Below, in pieces: positions 9,101-18,123 of a stretch of DNA of 64,000 bases. This DNA comes from Photorhabdus sp. CRCIA-P01. GTDB taxonomy: Bacteria > Pseudomonadota > Gammaproteobacteria > Enterobacterales > Enterobacteriaceae. Location of the stretch: positions 249 to 64,248 of the forward strand of contig NZ_NMQR01000021.1 in the NCBI RefSeq assembly GCF_003545805.1. The letters run 5' to 3'. The position numbers and the translations under genes were made by a program. The notes beneath the pieces were generated by a model. The model searched no databases. It was not told the origin of the DNA and saw only the letters and a program-made list of their open reading frames with translations. Numbering within the stretch: the stretch's first letter is position 1; the number at the start of each line of letters is the position of its first letter.

Positions 9101-12100
9101 TGCGCATATCACCCACGCTGTAAATCTGGGCATGGTGACTGTTGTTGAGGGTTCCGGTGCCAATATCTAATCGGTCCCGGGCAGCAATGACGGCGGCTTT
9201 GCCATCTTGCGCCGTGTTATTGAGAGTCCCTGTTTCGAGGGCTATTTGATCACCGTAAATACGTCCGGTGCCGGTATTGTTCAGTGTCTTAGTGGTGAGA
9301 TGGGTGAGATCACCGTCAATGAGTCCCGTGTTGGTCAGTGTGTCTCGGATGCTGACCTCGGTTTTCTTGGCACTGATTTTTGCTGTTTGGGTGTTAGTGA
9401 GGTTTTTGGCCTCCAGATGTAATGTTTGCCCGGTTTTTATTGTATTGTCGTTGGTGATATTGCCCGCGGTTTTTAGGGATAAATGACCGTTGGCAGTGAT
9501 CTTGCCGGTGTTGTGGAAGTCCTGTTTTAAGGCGATCGCCATATCGCCTTGCGATAATACCGGTCCGCTACCACCCAGGGTGCCCGCTTTGATGTGGGCA
9601 TTTTCCCCCGCAATCAGGGTGCCTTGTTGATTGTCAATGGACAGTTGTTGTGTTTCGTCCTCGATAATGAGCTGTTTGCCACCCGAGATCAGCCCTTGTG
9701 TATTATTCAGCGTTTGGCTGACATGAGTTCGCAGGCTGTTGTCTCCCCGTAATGCGCCCTGGGTGTTATCCACCTGTTGAGCTTCAATTATCAGGTTTTG
9801 GGCTTCGGTACCTTGGTCGGGGTGATGAGTCTCCCGGTTAATGAGTTCTGCTGTTTTGAGTGTCAGTTGCTGATTACTGTGGATAAAGCCGCCGGTATTG
9901 TCGGTTTTTGTCTGGATATTGAGCGTGGCATCCCCAAAGGCTTTGACCTGCCCGCGGCGGTTGTCGAGCTGTTGGGTATTCAGGTGCATGGTGTCTGTTG
10001 ACAACAATTTACCGTCTTGGTTATCCGTATCGGCTTGCCCGGTGTTGATGGTGAGTTTTTTACCCTGAATATGTCCGTGTTGGTTATTCAGTTTGCCGCT
10101 GGTGACGGTAGTGTTGTCATCGCCAAGAATACGGCCATGCTGGTTGTCCAGTCGCTGCCCGTTGGTGTCAATATTGACGGTTTTCGCTGACTGTAATGCA
10201 CCATTGTGGTTGGTGAGCTTCTGGCTATGAATGTCCAGTCCACTGTTGCCGGCAATTTTTCCCTTGTTATTGGTGAGGGTTGTGCTGGTTATGTCGGTTT
10301 TGCCGTCAGCGGCGATAAAACCGGTATCGTTATTTAATTCACCGATATCTAGCGTTAAATCTCCCTGGGCAGAGAATTCACCTGATTTATCTTTGTCACC
10401 GTTGTTATCCAGGCGTTGACCTTGGGTATTGAGGTTCAGATTGCCATCAGCGTGGACGGTGCCTTGTTGGTTGTTGAATGCCTGGGTGATCAGTTTTATC
10501 TGTTGAGTGCCAACGATGGTGTCCTGGGTGTTATTCACGGCGTCGGTGTTTAGGGGAGCGATTTTACGACTGGCAATCGTGCCCGCTTGATTATGTAAAT
10601 CACCGCTGGTAATCAGCATATCGCCCTGGCTGTGGATACCGCCTTTATCACCACTGTTTTTATTAGTCAGGGCATGGCCGTGCGTATCGAGAGTCAGTTT
10701 GCCCGCGGATTGCAACAGACCGCCGCTGTTGTCGGTTTGGTTCACCGATAGTGTCAGTGCACTGGTTTCGCTGGAGAGTATTCCGCGTTGGTTGTTCAGT
10801 TCACCGCCAGTCACGAGGGTTGTTCCCGTCCCTTTGATAAAACCCTCCTGGTTGTCGATTTCTCCGGTGGTGAGGGTTAATGTACCTTGACTGATAACGC
10901 CCCCGGTTTTGCCGCTTTTGGCGGTGGTCAGTTTTTCTCCGTGAGTATCCAGCGTCATATCGCCGGTAGACTCTATTCGTCCGCCGGTACTGTTAAGTTC
11001 TCCACTGTCGAGTTGCAGGTTTTTCTTACTGAATAGGGTGCCGGCCAGATTGTTTAATGTCTGTTGATGAGTATCAATGTGAGTTTCATCACCACGGATA
11101 TAGCCGAGTTCGTTGGTGAATTCACCTGTAAGCAGTTTTAGGCTGTCCTGTGCGATGATCCCATCAAGTTCACCGCTATCGGTATTCGTCAGTTTTTGCT
11201 GTTGGGTATCCAGTTTCAGACTGGATGTGGATTGTATCAATCCGCTTTGGTTGTTAACCGCCTTCGTTGTTAGATCTGCCTTGCCCTTCGAGAGGATTTT
11301 ACCCCCGATGTTTTTGAGGTCCTGGCTAGTCAGTGTGGTTTCACCTTTTGAGCCTATCACACCAGCAGTGTTATCGATTTCACCGGCTTTTAAGGTCAAA
11401 TCACTGCCGCTGCGTATGCCGAAGTCGTCTCCGCTTTGCGTATTAGTCAGCTTTTGGCCGTGGGTGTTAAGCCAAAGGGTTGTTTGGGATTTCAGCAAGC
11501 CGCCAGTGTTATTCAGTTCACCGGTATTCAGTGTCAGTTGCTGATGCTGGCTGACCATTTTACCGTCAGTGTTATTAACGGTTCCTGATGATGTCACTTC
11601 AAGTTGTTGGCTGGCAGCCACAATTCCCTTATGGTTATCGAGGGTACCCGCAGTCATTGTCAGCGTTCCCTGGCTTGATATGCCTTGTTTAGGTTGGCTG
11701 TTGCGGTTGATTATTTTGCCTTGTAGTCCATCAAGGCGGAGATTTTTACCTGCATGGATAAAGCCAGCTTCATTATTGATGCCTTGAGCGGTCAGCTTGA
11801 CATTGCCTGCACTGATTATGCCTCCGGTCTTGCCGCTGTTGAGGTTAGTCAGTAGTTCACCTTGCGTATTGAGTGTCAGGTCACCGGCGGATTTTAGTAA
11901 GCCGCCGCTGTTATCCGTTTGGTCCACCGTTAATGTTAGCGCCCCCTTTTCGCTGGCAAGGGTCCCCCCTTGGTTTTTCAGTTCGCCACCGGTAACGATC
12001 GTTGTTCCTATCCCTTTGATAAAACCCTCTTGGTTGTCGATTTCTCCGGTGGAGAGGGTTAATGTACCTTGACTGATAACACCACCCGTTTCGCCGCTTT

Positions 12101-15100
12101 TGGCGGTGGTCAGTTTTTCTCCGTGAGTATTCAGCGTCATATTGCTATCAGACTTTATTAGCCCGCCGGTACTGTCGAGTTTCCCACTGTCGAGTTGCAG
12201 GTTTTTCTTACTGAATAGGGTGCCGGTTAGATTGTTTAATGTTTGTTGATGAGTATCAATGTGGGTTTCGTCGCCACGGATATAGCCACGGTCATTGATG
12301 AGTTCACCTGTAAGCAGTTTTAGGCTATCCTGCGCGATGATCCCACCAAGTTTACCGCTATCGGTATTCGTCAGTTTTTGCTGTTGGGTATCCAATTTCA
12401 GGCTGGATTTGGATTGTATCAATCCGCTTTGGTTATTAACCGCCTTCGTTGTTAGATCCGCCTTGCCCTGTGAGAAGATTTTACCCCCGATGTTTTTGAG
12501 GTCCTGGCTAGTCAGTGTGGTTTCACCTTTTGAGTCTATCACGCCAGCCAAGTTATCAATTTCACCCGCTTCCAGGGTCAGGTCACTACCGCTGCGTATG
12601 CCGAGATCATCTCCGCTTTGCGTATTAGTCAGTTTCTGACCGTGAGTGTTGAGTAAAAGCGTTGTTTGGGATTGCAGCAAACCACTCGTGTTATTCAGTT
12701 CACCGGTATTCATGGTGAGTTGTTGATGCTGGCTGAGCATTTTACCGCGGGTATTATCAACGGCTCCTGTTGATGTCACGTTGAGCTGCTTATCGGCGAT
12801 AACTCTTCCCTGTTGATTATCGAGGGTACCCGCAGTTATTGCCAACTCTCCCTGGCTTGAGATCCCCTGTTTAGGCTGGCTGTTGCGGTTGGTTATTTTG
12901 CCTTGTTGCCCATCTAGAGTCAGGTTTTTATCCGCATGGATCCAGCCCGCTTCATTATTGATGCCTTGAGCGGTCAGCTTGACATTGCCTGCACTGATTA
13001 TGCCTCCGGTCTTGCCGCTGTTGAGGTTAGTCAGTAGTTCACCTTGTGTATCGAGTGTCAGATCACCCGCGGATTTCAACAGGCCGCCGCTATTATCGGT
13101 TTTTTTCACGGTCAATGTGAGTGCGCTGGTTTCACTGGCAAGGGTTCCGCCTTGGTTGTTCAGTTCGCCACCAGTCACAGTGGTTGTTCCTGTAGCGATA
13201 ATCACACCGTCTTGGTTGTCAATTTCACCGGTGGTTAGCGTCATATCGCCGGTAGACTCTATTCTCCCGCCAGTACTGTTGAGTTCTCCGCTATCGAGTT
13301 TTAGATTTTTTTGACTGACTAGGGAGCCCGCCACATTGTTTAGCGCTTGCTGATGGGTGTTAATGTGGGTTTCATCGCCCCGGATATAGCCGCGGTCATT
13401 GATCAGTTTACCGGTCGTCAGTTCCAAAGCCTCTTCCGCGACGATCCCGCTGTTTTTACCGCTATCGGTGTTGGTGAGTTCGTGCTGTTGGGTATCTAAT
13501 TTCAGACTGGCTAAGGATTGTATCAGCCCACGTTGGTTGTTGACCGCTTGTGTTGTCAGATCGGCTTTTTTCCGCGAGAGGATTTTACCGTCGGTATTGT
13601 TGAGGTTTTGGCTGGTCAGCAAGGTTTCGCCTTGTGAATCTATCACGCCAGCGGTGTTATCAATTTCACCGGCGTCCAGGGTCAGATCACTGCCGCTGCG
13701 TATGCCGAGATCATCTCTGCTTTGCGTATTAGTCAGCTTTTGGCCATGGGTGTTGAGTAAAAGCGTTGTTTGGGATTGCAGTAGACCACCGGTGTTATTC
13801 AGTTCGCCGGTATTCAATGTCAGTTGCTGATGCTGGCTGACCATTTTACCGCGGGTATTATCAACGGTTCCTGTTGATGTCACGTTGAGGTGTTGATTGG
13901 CGACCACCGTCCCCTTATGGTTATCGAGGGTTCCCGCAGTTATTGTTAACTCGCCCAGGCTTGATATCCCCTGTTCAGGCTGGCTGTCGCGGTTGGTTAT
14001 TGTGCCTTGTTGCCCATTCAGAGTCAGGTTTTTATCCGCACGGATCAGGCCCGCTTCGTTATTGATACCTTGAGCGGTCAGGTTGACATTGCCTGTACTG
14101 ATTATGCCACCGGTTTTGCCACTGTTGAGGTTGGTCAACAAGCCACCTTGCGTATCCAGTATCAGGTCACCGGCGGATTGCAGTAAGCCGCCGCTGTTGT
14201 CAGTTTGGTTCACCGTTAATGTCAGCGCCCCTGTTGTGCTGGTAAGGGTCCCACCCTGGTTGTTCAGTTCACCGCCAGTCACGAGGGTTGTGCCTGTCCC
14301 TTCGATAAAACCCGCCTGGTTGTCGATTTCGCCGGTGGTCAGGGTCATTGTCCCTTGACTGATAATGCCACCGGTTTTACCGCTTTTGGCGGTGGTCAGT
14401 TTTTCTCCGTGCGTGTCCAGTGTCATATCACCAGCAGACTCTATTCTCCCGCCAGTACTGTTGAGTTCTCCGCTATCGAGTTTTAGATTTTTCTTACTGG
14501 CTAGGGTGCCCGCCACATTGTTTAGCGCTTGCTGATGGGTGTTAATGTGGGTTTGATCACCCCGGATAGATCCGCGGTCATTGATCAGTTTACCGGTCGT
14601 CAGTTCCAAGGCATCTTCCGCGATAATCCCGCCGTTTTTACCGTTATCGGTGTTAGTCAGTTCATGCTGTTGGGTATCCAGTTTCAGACTGGCTGCGGAT
14701 TGTATCAGCCCACGTTGGTTGTTGACCGCTTGTGTTGTCAGATCGGCTTTTTTCCGCGAGAGGATTTTACCGTCGGTATTGTTGAGGTTTTGGCTGGTCA
14801 GCAAGGTTTCGCCTTGTGAATCTATCACGCCCGCGGTGTTATCAATTTCACCCGCTTCGAGGGTCAGGTCACTGCCGCTGCGGATACCGCGTTTTTCTCC
14901 GCTCTGTGCGTTAATCAGTTTCTGACCTTGGGTGTTGAGTGACAGGGTTGTGCCGGATTTCAGCAGACCACCGGTATTGTCAACTGTCCCGGATGTCACG
15001 GTGAGTTGTTTATCCGCTTCTACAGATCCTTGATGGTTATCAAGACCACTTGCCGTCAGTGTCAAGTTTCCTGAGCTACGGATACCCTGATTAGGCCGGC

Positions 15101-18065
15101 TGTTGCGGTTGGTGACGGTTCCCTTTTGCCCGTCAAGGATCAGGTTCTTACCCGCATGGATTAGGCCCGCATCGTTGTTAACGCCTTCGGTCGTCAGCTT
15201 CATGTTGCCTGTGCTGATGATGCCCCGGTCTTTGCCGCTGTGGGTGTTGGTAAGCAGCCCACCTTGCGTATCCAATGTTAGGTCACCGGCGGATTGCAGT
15301 AAGCCGCCGCGGTTGTCGGTTTTGTTTACCGTTAATGTCAGTGAGCCGGTTTTGCTGGCCAGTTTTCCGCGTTGGTTGTGGAGTTCTCCCCCGGTTATCG
15401 TTGTTGTTCCGGTACCCATGATGGTGCCGCTTTGGTTGCTTAGCCGCTGTTCATGAGTGTCGAGGTGAATGCCGTGACCAAGGATAACGCCCGCGTCATT
15501 GGTCAGTTTACCGCTGGAAAGGCGTAATGCGTCTTTGGCAATAATCCCGCCCGTTTTGCCACTGTCGGTATTGGTCAGGGCCTGGTTTTGGGTATCCAAC
15601 AACAGGCTTGACTCTGATTGGATCTGTCCACGCGTGTTATCTAATGCCTGTGTGGTCAGTTCCGCCCGCTGTTGTGATAAGAGTTGTCCATCGGTATTGT
15701 TAACCTGACCGGCGTTAAGGGTGGTTTTTCCTTTAGCGGAAATGGTGCCGGCGGTGTTGTTGATATCACCCGTGCGGAGTTCCAGATTACCGTTGCTTAA
15801 TATGATGCCTTTTTTGATCTCTGTTTCGTCATCATTTTTAGTGTCTTTGGTGTTTTTAATATTAGTCAGTTTCTGCCCATGAGTATTCACTGTCATGTCA
15901 CTGTCGGATTGTAATAGACCGTCAGTGTTATCCAGTTCACCGCTGTTTAGGGTGAGTTTTTCTCGGGCAATCACCTGTCCCGCGGTGTTGGTGAATTTAT
16001 GTCCTTTTGTCTGGCTGTCTATTTGCTGAGCCAGTAATAAGCCTTGATGGTTATTCAGCGCCTGACTTTTTGTGGTGAGCGCTGTTTTGGCTTCGATTCG
16101 GCCGTCAACGTTTTCAATGTCTTTTCCAATGATCAGTGCTGTGCTACCCCCGGTGGCCGCGATTTTGCCTTTGCGGTTATTCAAGGTGGCGGCATCGATT
16201 TTCAGGGTGCCATTACCTTTAATCTCGCCATTGTGGTTATTCAGCGTATTGGCAGTCAGGGACATGTTGTCCTTGCCCTGTTGCTGCATTATGCCGCTCT
16301 GATGGCTTAATGTGTCTGCTTTTATTGTAATTTTGTCGGCGGTGGTGACTGCGTTTTGGTTCAGTTGCAGGTTGTGGGCTTGTACATCCAGTTCACCGTT
16401 GGAGAGCAGTTTGCCTCCGTCGCCTATCCACTGAGGGGTGTTGAGTGACAGTTTACCTTTGCCGGCGAGTTGAATTGTCCCGCCTTCCGTGTTGTTTGCT
16501 TCCTGGTGGACGGTTAGGTTCAGGTCATCCCCATTATTGGCGATTTTTCCATAACGGTTGTCCAGATTGCTTGTGGTGATAGCCAGTCGTTTTCCTTCAT
16601 TGAGAAGGGTCCCGCTGTGGTTATTCAGTGTTTGGGTGTTGAGTACCAGCTCGCCTTTGCCGGTTTGATTAATTTTCCCCTGATGGTTGGATAAGTCTGG
16701 GGTCGTTAAGTTGATTTCCCGTGCGACCAGTGTGCCGCCGTCATTGTTAAATTGTCTGGGTGTTTTCGCTGTAAAGCGGTCAGCGGTGACCGTGGCGTTG
16801 GCGGTGCTAATCTCTTGCTGACTGGCAGTGAGTTGAATGTGGTTGGCAGAAGTTTGGCTGCTGCCGAGATCAATCTTTTTACTCTGTACTTCCAGAGTAT
16901 GGGTTGTCAGATTTTTTCCGTTGGCCTGAATGTGCTGTTTGGCGGTCAGTGTCAGCGATCCGGGTAGCGTGGCTTTTCCTTTATCATCAATTCCGGCAGC
17001 CAGGGTACTGCCGCTGGCGCTCTGTATCGATTCCGCCTTGATTGTGGTATGACTGCGTGCCGCAACCGTGCCGCTATTCTCAATCTGCCCATCAACCGTG
17101 AGACGGACTTCGCCCGCGGTTGCGCCGATGTGGCCGGCGTTACGTACCCCTACGCCAAACTCGGTGCCCACCAGCACGATTTTATTGGCATACATGCCAC
17201 CGAGTGCGGCTACATCCAGCGTAAATGAGGGATTCTTGCTGCCGTCAGCCGATTTTTTCTCCATGTTCTGGTGAGCGGCATCAACGATATTACGTCCGGT
17301 GGTGACTTTCAGATCTTTCGCGTGCAGTTTACCGTTGATGACTACCGAGCGGGCAATAATTTCGGTGTAATTTTGTTGTGAGCTATCCATTCCCAGGTCT
17401 TCAATGCGCACTTCTCCCCGCTCAATATCAAAGCCTTTCAGTCGGCCTTGTTCCATCATGGCCTGCCCTGTGGTGAGTGTTGCGCGATGGGCGTTAATGA
17501 ATCCACAACCGTTGCAGGTGATACCTGCCGGGTTGGCAATAATCACGTCGGCTTTTTGTCCGGCGACTTCTATCCAGCCATTAAGTTTACTGGCGCCGAC
17601 GCTGTTCACTTCATTGAGAATGATTTTGGCTTCCGCTTTGGCAAGCCACGGATTGCCGGCCACCATACCGCCCAGTTGAGTTTGGACCGCATTGTGACTG
17701 TTGTTAAGGATAACACCTCGTTTATCGATATCAAATTGGCTGTAGGTATTATGCGAGATACCCGCGGCGTTAGGGGTTTGAATATCGATTTGTGGCGTAC
17801 CGTTTGCGCTGTTCAGGACAGTCGGTTGTTGGTTACCCGGTGCTTGTCCGTCGGCCACAATATTGGCTTGCGCTGTTAGGGAGATGCCGCCGGTTGCCAA
17901 TAACACACTCAGTCGTAACGCCGTCAGTCGGCAAAGGCATTGGGGTGATTGCCGACGACTGCGGCGGCGTACCGTACTACCTTGCCCGGAAGTTGCAATA
18001 TCGGCCACGACCATCAGCATGTTCCGGGCTTTGTTAAAGATAATACGATACAGATGCTTGTTCAT
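3153..18065 (-). CDS. cdiA: CdiA, giant contact-dependent inhibition toxin/adhesin (4970 aa)
   Basis: This is the secreted TpsA partner of the CDI system: exported by CdiB, displayed as a filament, and delivering its C-terminal tip into neighbouring cells. In order it has an extended signal peptide region (MNKHLYRIIFNKARNMLMVV, cleavage near LTAQA), a TPS domain with NPAGITCNGCGF at about residue 178, a long array of filamentous-haemagglutinin repeats (LDNxxGxI type) including five super-repeats, a proline-rich repeat block (about 3275-3400), a segment DPQFTQYKKWLGTDYM, FHA-2 repeats, a pretoxin region and a VENN motif (about residue 4613, bases 4218-4229). The last 110 residues hold a PD-(D/E)xK-like core (RVDMIGKD...VECKSS), suggesting a nuclease tip. 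The ribosome site GGAGAG precedes the ATG. The frame is intact throughout, so the system may be functional. The nuclease class is inferred from motif spacing. Confidence 0.92.
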   Translation of the reverse strand: MNKHLYRIIFNKARNMLMVVADIATSGQGSTVRRRSRRQSPQCLCRLTALRLSVLLATGGISLTAQANIVADGQAPGNQQPTVLNSANGTPQIDIQTPNAAGISHNTYSQFDIDKRGVILNNSHNAVQTQLGGMVAGNPWLAKAEAKIILNEVNSVGASKLNGWIEVAGQKADVIIANPAGITCNGCGFINAHRATLTTGQAMMEQGRLKGFDIERGEVRIEDLGMDSSQQNYTEIIARSVVINGKLHAKDLKVTTGRNIVDAAHQNMEKKSADGSKNPSFTLDVAALGGMYANKIVLVGTEFGVGVRNAGHIGATAGEVRLTVDGQIENSGTVAARSHTTIKAESIQSASGSTLAAGIDDKGKATLPGSLTLTAKQHIQANGKNLTTHTLEVQSKKIDLGSSQTSANHIQLTASQQEISTANATVTADRFTAKTPRQFNNDGGTLVAREINLTTPDLSNHQGKINQTGKGELVLNTQTLNNHSGTLLNEGKRLAITTSNLDNRYGKIANNGDDLNLTVHQEANNTEGGTIQLAGKGKLSLNTPQWIGDGGKLLSNGELDVQAHNLQLNQNAVTTADKITIKADTLSHQSGIMQQQGKDNMSLTANTLNNHNGEIKGNGTLKIDAATLNNRKGKIAATGGSTALIIGKDIENVDGRIEAKTALTTKSQALNNHQGLLLAQQIDSQTKGHKFTNTAGQVIAREKLTLNSGELDNTDGLLQSDSDMTVNTHGQKLTNIKNTKDTKNDDETEIKKGIILSNGNLELRTGDINNTAGTISAKGKTTLNAGQVNNTDGQLLSQQRAELTTQALDNTRGQIQSESSLLLDTQNQALTNTDSGKTGGIIAKDALRLSSGKLTNDAGVILGHGIHLDTHEQRLSNQSGTIMGTGTTTITGGELHNQRGKLASKTGSLTLTVNKTDNRGGLLQSAGDLTLDTQGGLLTNTHSGKDRGIISTGNMKLTTEGVNNDAGLIHAGKNLILDGQKGTVTNRNSRPNQGIRSSGNLTLTASGLDNHQGSVEADKQLTVTSGTVDNTGGLLKSGTTLSLNTQGQKLINAQSGEKRGIRSGSDLTLEAGEIDNTAGVIDSQGETLLTSQNLNNTDGKILSRKKADLTTQAVNNQRGLIQSAASLKLDTQQHELTNTDNGKNGGIIAEDALELTTGKLINDRGSIRGDQTHINTHQQALNNVAGTLASKKNLKLDSGELNSTGGRIESAGDMTLDTHGEKLTTAKSGKTGGIISQGTMTLTTGEIDNQAGFIEGTGTTLVTGGELNNQGGTLTSTTGALTLTVNQTDNSGGLLQSAGDLILDTQGGLLTNLNSGKTGGIISTGNVNLTAQGINNEAGLIRADKNLTLNGQQGTITNRDSQPEQGISSLGELTITAGTLDNHKGTVVANQHLNVTSTGTVDNTRGKMVSQHQQLTLNTGELNNTGGLLQSQTTLLLNTHGQKLTNTQSRDDLGIRSGSDLTLDAGEIDNTAGVIDSQGETLLTSQNLNNTDGKILSRKKADLTTQAVNNQRGLIQSLASLKLDTQQHELTNTDSGKNSGIVAEEALELTTGKLINDRGYIRGDETHINTHQQALNNVAGSLVSQKNLKLDSGELNSTGGRIESTGDMTLTTGEIDNQDGVIIATGTTTVTGGELNNQGGTLASETSALTLTVKKTDNSGGLLKSAGDLTLDTQGELLTNLNSGKTGGIISAGNVKLTAQGINNEAGWIHADKNLTLDGQQGKITNRNSQPKQGISSQGELAITAGTLDNQQGRVIADKQLNVTSTGAVDNTRGKMLSQHQQLTMNTGELNNTSGLLQSQTTLLLNTHGQKLTNTQSGDDLGIRSGSDLTLEAGEIDNLAGVIDSKGETTLTSQDLKNIGGKIFSQGKADLTTKAVNNQSGLIQSKSSLKLDTQQQKLTNTDSGKLGGIIAQDSLKLLTGELINDRGYIRGDETHIDTHQQTLNNLTGTLFSKKNLQLDSGKLDSTGGLIKSDSNMTLNTHGEKLTTAKSGETGGVISQGTLTLSTGEIDNQEGFIKGIGTTIVTGGELKNQGGTLASEKGALTLTVDQTDNSGGLLKSAGDLTLNTQGELLTNLNSGKTGGIISAGNVKLTAQGINNEAGFIHAGKNLRLDGLQGKIINRNSQPKQGISSQGTLTMTAGTLDNHKGIVAASQQLEVTSSGTVNNTDGKMVSQHQQLTLNTGELNNTGGLLKSQTTLWLNTHGQKLTNTQSGDDFGIRSGSDLTLKAGEIDNTAGVIGSKGETTLTSQDLKNIGGKILSKGKADLTTKAVNNQSGLIQSTSSLKLDTQQQKLTNTDSGELDGIIAQDSLKLLTGEFTNELGYIRGDETHIDTHQQTLNNLAGTLFSKKNLQLDSGELNSTGGRIESTGDMTLDTHGEKLTTAKSGKTGGVISQGTLTLTTGEIDNQEGFIKGTGTTLVTGGELNNQRGILSSETSALTLSVNQTDNSGGLLQSAGKLTLDTHGHALTNKNSGDKGGIHSQGDMLITSGDLHNQAGTIASRKIAPLNTDAVNNTQDTIVGTQQIKLITQAFNNQQGTVHADGNLNLNTQGQRLDNNGDKDKSGEFSAQGDLTLDIGELNNDTGFIAADGKTDITSTTLTNNKGKIAGNSGLDIHSQKLTNHNGALQSAKTVNIDTNGQRLDNQHGRILGDDNTTVTSGKLNNQHGHIQGKKLTINTGQADTDNQDGKLLSTDTMHLNTQQLDNRRGQVKAFGDATLNIQTKTDNTGGFIHSNQQLTLKTAELINRETHHPDQGTEAQNLIIEAQQVDNTQGALRGDNSLRTHVSQTLNNTQGLISGGKQLIIEDETQQLSIDNQQGTLIAGENAHIKAGTLGGSGPVLSQGDMAIALKQDFHNTGKITANGHLSLKTAGNITNDNTIKTGQTLHLEAKNLTNTQTAKISAKKTEVSIRDTLTNTGLIDGDLTHLTTKTLNNTGTGRIYGDQIALETGTLNNTAQDGKAAVIAARDRLDIGTGTLNNSHHAQIYSVGDMRIGGQLDENLTATSQAGRLSNHAATIEAGGNLSIDAAIIKNTNDRLVTHIVETEKSQRHEGVLSGYTTRYDWSQVDTSYSNKYGVHTAVMPDGNGDDEFYEYRYTRTINETQIKESDPGKILAGGNMTLNSTILTNNDSQIVAGATLGGDIDELHNNATKGERIITDEGSEIRWYAKKKKRRFRGTKTSQGKDWDDYNPAPITETIDLKALAWKGNTRPDATGITIGDRQESSVQSAPAGISLFSRMAEAGDVMLTNATINAIPLNVPTRTDDRSLQVNGPGTTVAIPTETITLPNRDIPIDRPLLSPTGQQTEQILPSGTVALPNRDALTEHPLLSPTGQQTEQVLPSGTVALPNRDALTEHPVLSPAQQTERVLPPAPVSLPNSGTLDDRPLVLPTGQQFELTLPSDTVKGQRIEPLIRIVAPDTRLPDNSLFVVQPGSDSHYLVETDPQFTQYKKWLGTDYMQQQLTRDPALAHKRLGDGFYEQRLVRDQITQLTGQRYLASHNNDETQFKALMEAGVAFSKQQQLTPGIALSPSQMALLTSDIIWLTNRTVTLPNGTTQVVAVPQVYARVNKGDLTGDGALLSGKNVTINSRGDITNSGTIRGREVTQLTANNLTNSGFIQSGKVDLTARQNITNLGGQIQGRDRVSARANRDITSASTLRGDNIDRWLDRPAGIYVQNDNGTLSLKALNNIHLTASEVDNAGKDSQTEITAGLDLTLDTLRTHRTENSDWGSDNYRHLTQERDTGSQITTAGNLALRAGNNLNATAATVNAGQQLTAQAGNNITLDAGTASSDLIEHSKQTSKGLLSKSSVETHDEVHERRAQSTTLSGDRVTVQTGNDLNIIGSNVAGTQDVNLAAGNQLTITTADEARHETHFKQEKKSGLMGTGGIGFTVGKASQKSTTDIDGNLNKGSTVGSSQGNVTFSAGQQLNLHGSDVVAGRDTQLSGQNINITSAENNHTAITKTEQKQSGLTVALSGTAGGALNNAVQTVQAASNESDSRIKALQGTKAALSGVQAVQAARLADAKGGDDKANNNLVGVNLSYGSQSSRSEQKQHQTTQQGSSLMTGDNLTLTAAGTPDQNGDIRIQGGQLQAGKNLQLNASRDIQLSSSQNTEQTTGKNSSRGGSLGVGFTAGPGGTGLNLSASVNHGKGRESGNGVSHNETTLDAGQTLTLSAGRDATLKGAQVSGEQITADVKRHLTLSSEQDSNRYDMKQQNVSAGISATVGLGSGGSLNLSASRDKIHSNFDSVQEQTGLFAGKGGYQVKVGEHTQLDGAVIASTADKDKNTLDTGTLGFGDIKNKADFKTEHHSVSISTGGSAGGMLLSNMAANTLGGANREGHAQSTTHAAVSDGALIIRDKDNQQQDITPLSRDTDHANNALSPIFDKEKEQQRLKQAQLIGEISAQVIDIASTEGAIIATKAANAKLENISEPDRKAAIKVLEDKGKTDITPELIQDQIYKTAYNQALNESGLGTGGKYHTALQAATAAIQGLAGGNIGQALAGGASPYLAGVIKDLTTDPKTHQVDVVSNTLAHAILGAVAAEVSGNNALAGAAGAAGGELAARELMKHIHGENAKVSDLSEEEKQTISTLSTLAAGLAGGITGDSTGSAVTGAQAGKNAVENNALASRNLGDCSTLSPEACGKAKELSQRILDKGLPSVEDMRGKLASCQDDSCRKGVWTEYRQASDATINTLKQMALNGELSREELAFINHELGKELAVSGYRANDKLGRSEQSSWLNGGGGPLSGFFNTELRQKELESAGLSKADAAQYVKEEQRNLMLLETATGIIGAKANRTSINIVGKGATLPTGYAPKGNSVIGPKGSVYGNTGKADASGNTIYSNNGGYYTFENGVKTKVQSPNSDSQIRQNYEKGKEFEQSTYDKFKVDKVESAREITVKTDSNTKIRVDMIGKDKEGNIICVECKSSSTAPLTTNQKKGFPELETKGGTVVGKGKPGFEEGSKIPPTKVDIIRPTSKD
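4218..4229 (-). other. VENN motif of CdiA (boundary of the exchangeable toxin region)
   Basis: Codons for V-E-N-N lie in the context KNAVENNALASRN, residue about 4613 of 4970. In CDI proteins this motif marks the border between the conserved stalk and the variable CdiA-CT, giving a 357-residue CT here. The orphan module at the left end of the window shares only sequence well downstream of VENN. Confidence 0.8.
7865..8225 (-). repeat. Four tandem 30-residue proline-rich repeats in CdiA
   Basis: Four consecutive 90-bp units encode LPNRD..DRPLLSPTGQQ-TEQ-LPSGTVA-type segments (the third one is one codon shorter and the fourth diverged: LPNSGTLDDRPLVLPTGQQ). They sit between the FHA-1 repeat region and the FHA-2 region, where other CdiA proteins have the receptor-binding and Tyr/Pro-rich domains. 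Confidence 0.85.
10640..15500 (-). repeat. Five long tandem super-repeats within cdiA
   Basis: An anchor coding for GGLLQSAG/GGLLKSAG recurs at 10702, 11884, 13066, 14170 and 15286, spacings of 1182, 1182, 1104 and 1116 bp (394, 394, 368 and 372 codons). Around each anchor long stretches are nearly identical, for example LNSGKTGGIIS, NNEAG.IHA.KNL and QGISS. Each super-repeat contains many degenerate 20-22 residue haemagglutinin repeats. The 1104-bp spacing is explained by a 26-codon deletion around the THGEKLTTAKSG segment. Confidence 0.85.
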
Positions 18066-18123
18066 TGTTTCTCTCCGCTAACACTTTTTATCTACTACGC
18101 TTTGGCAACGTTGTTATTTTGAA

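Noticed and set aside
10640-15500. Repeat array that might look like CRISPR or satellite DNA
   Set aside because: The unit is 1.1-1.2 kb, in frame, and codes for haemagglutinin repeats; no short repeat-spacer pattern.
4102-17274. Many plus-strand open frames of 60-190 codons inside cdiA
   Set aside because: They are antisense to an intact 4970-codon gene, and arise from its biased composition and repeats; no ribosome sites or known motifs.
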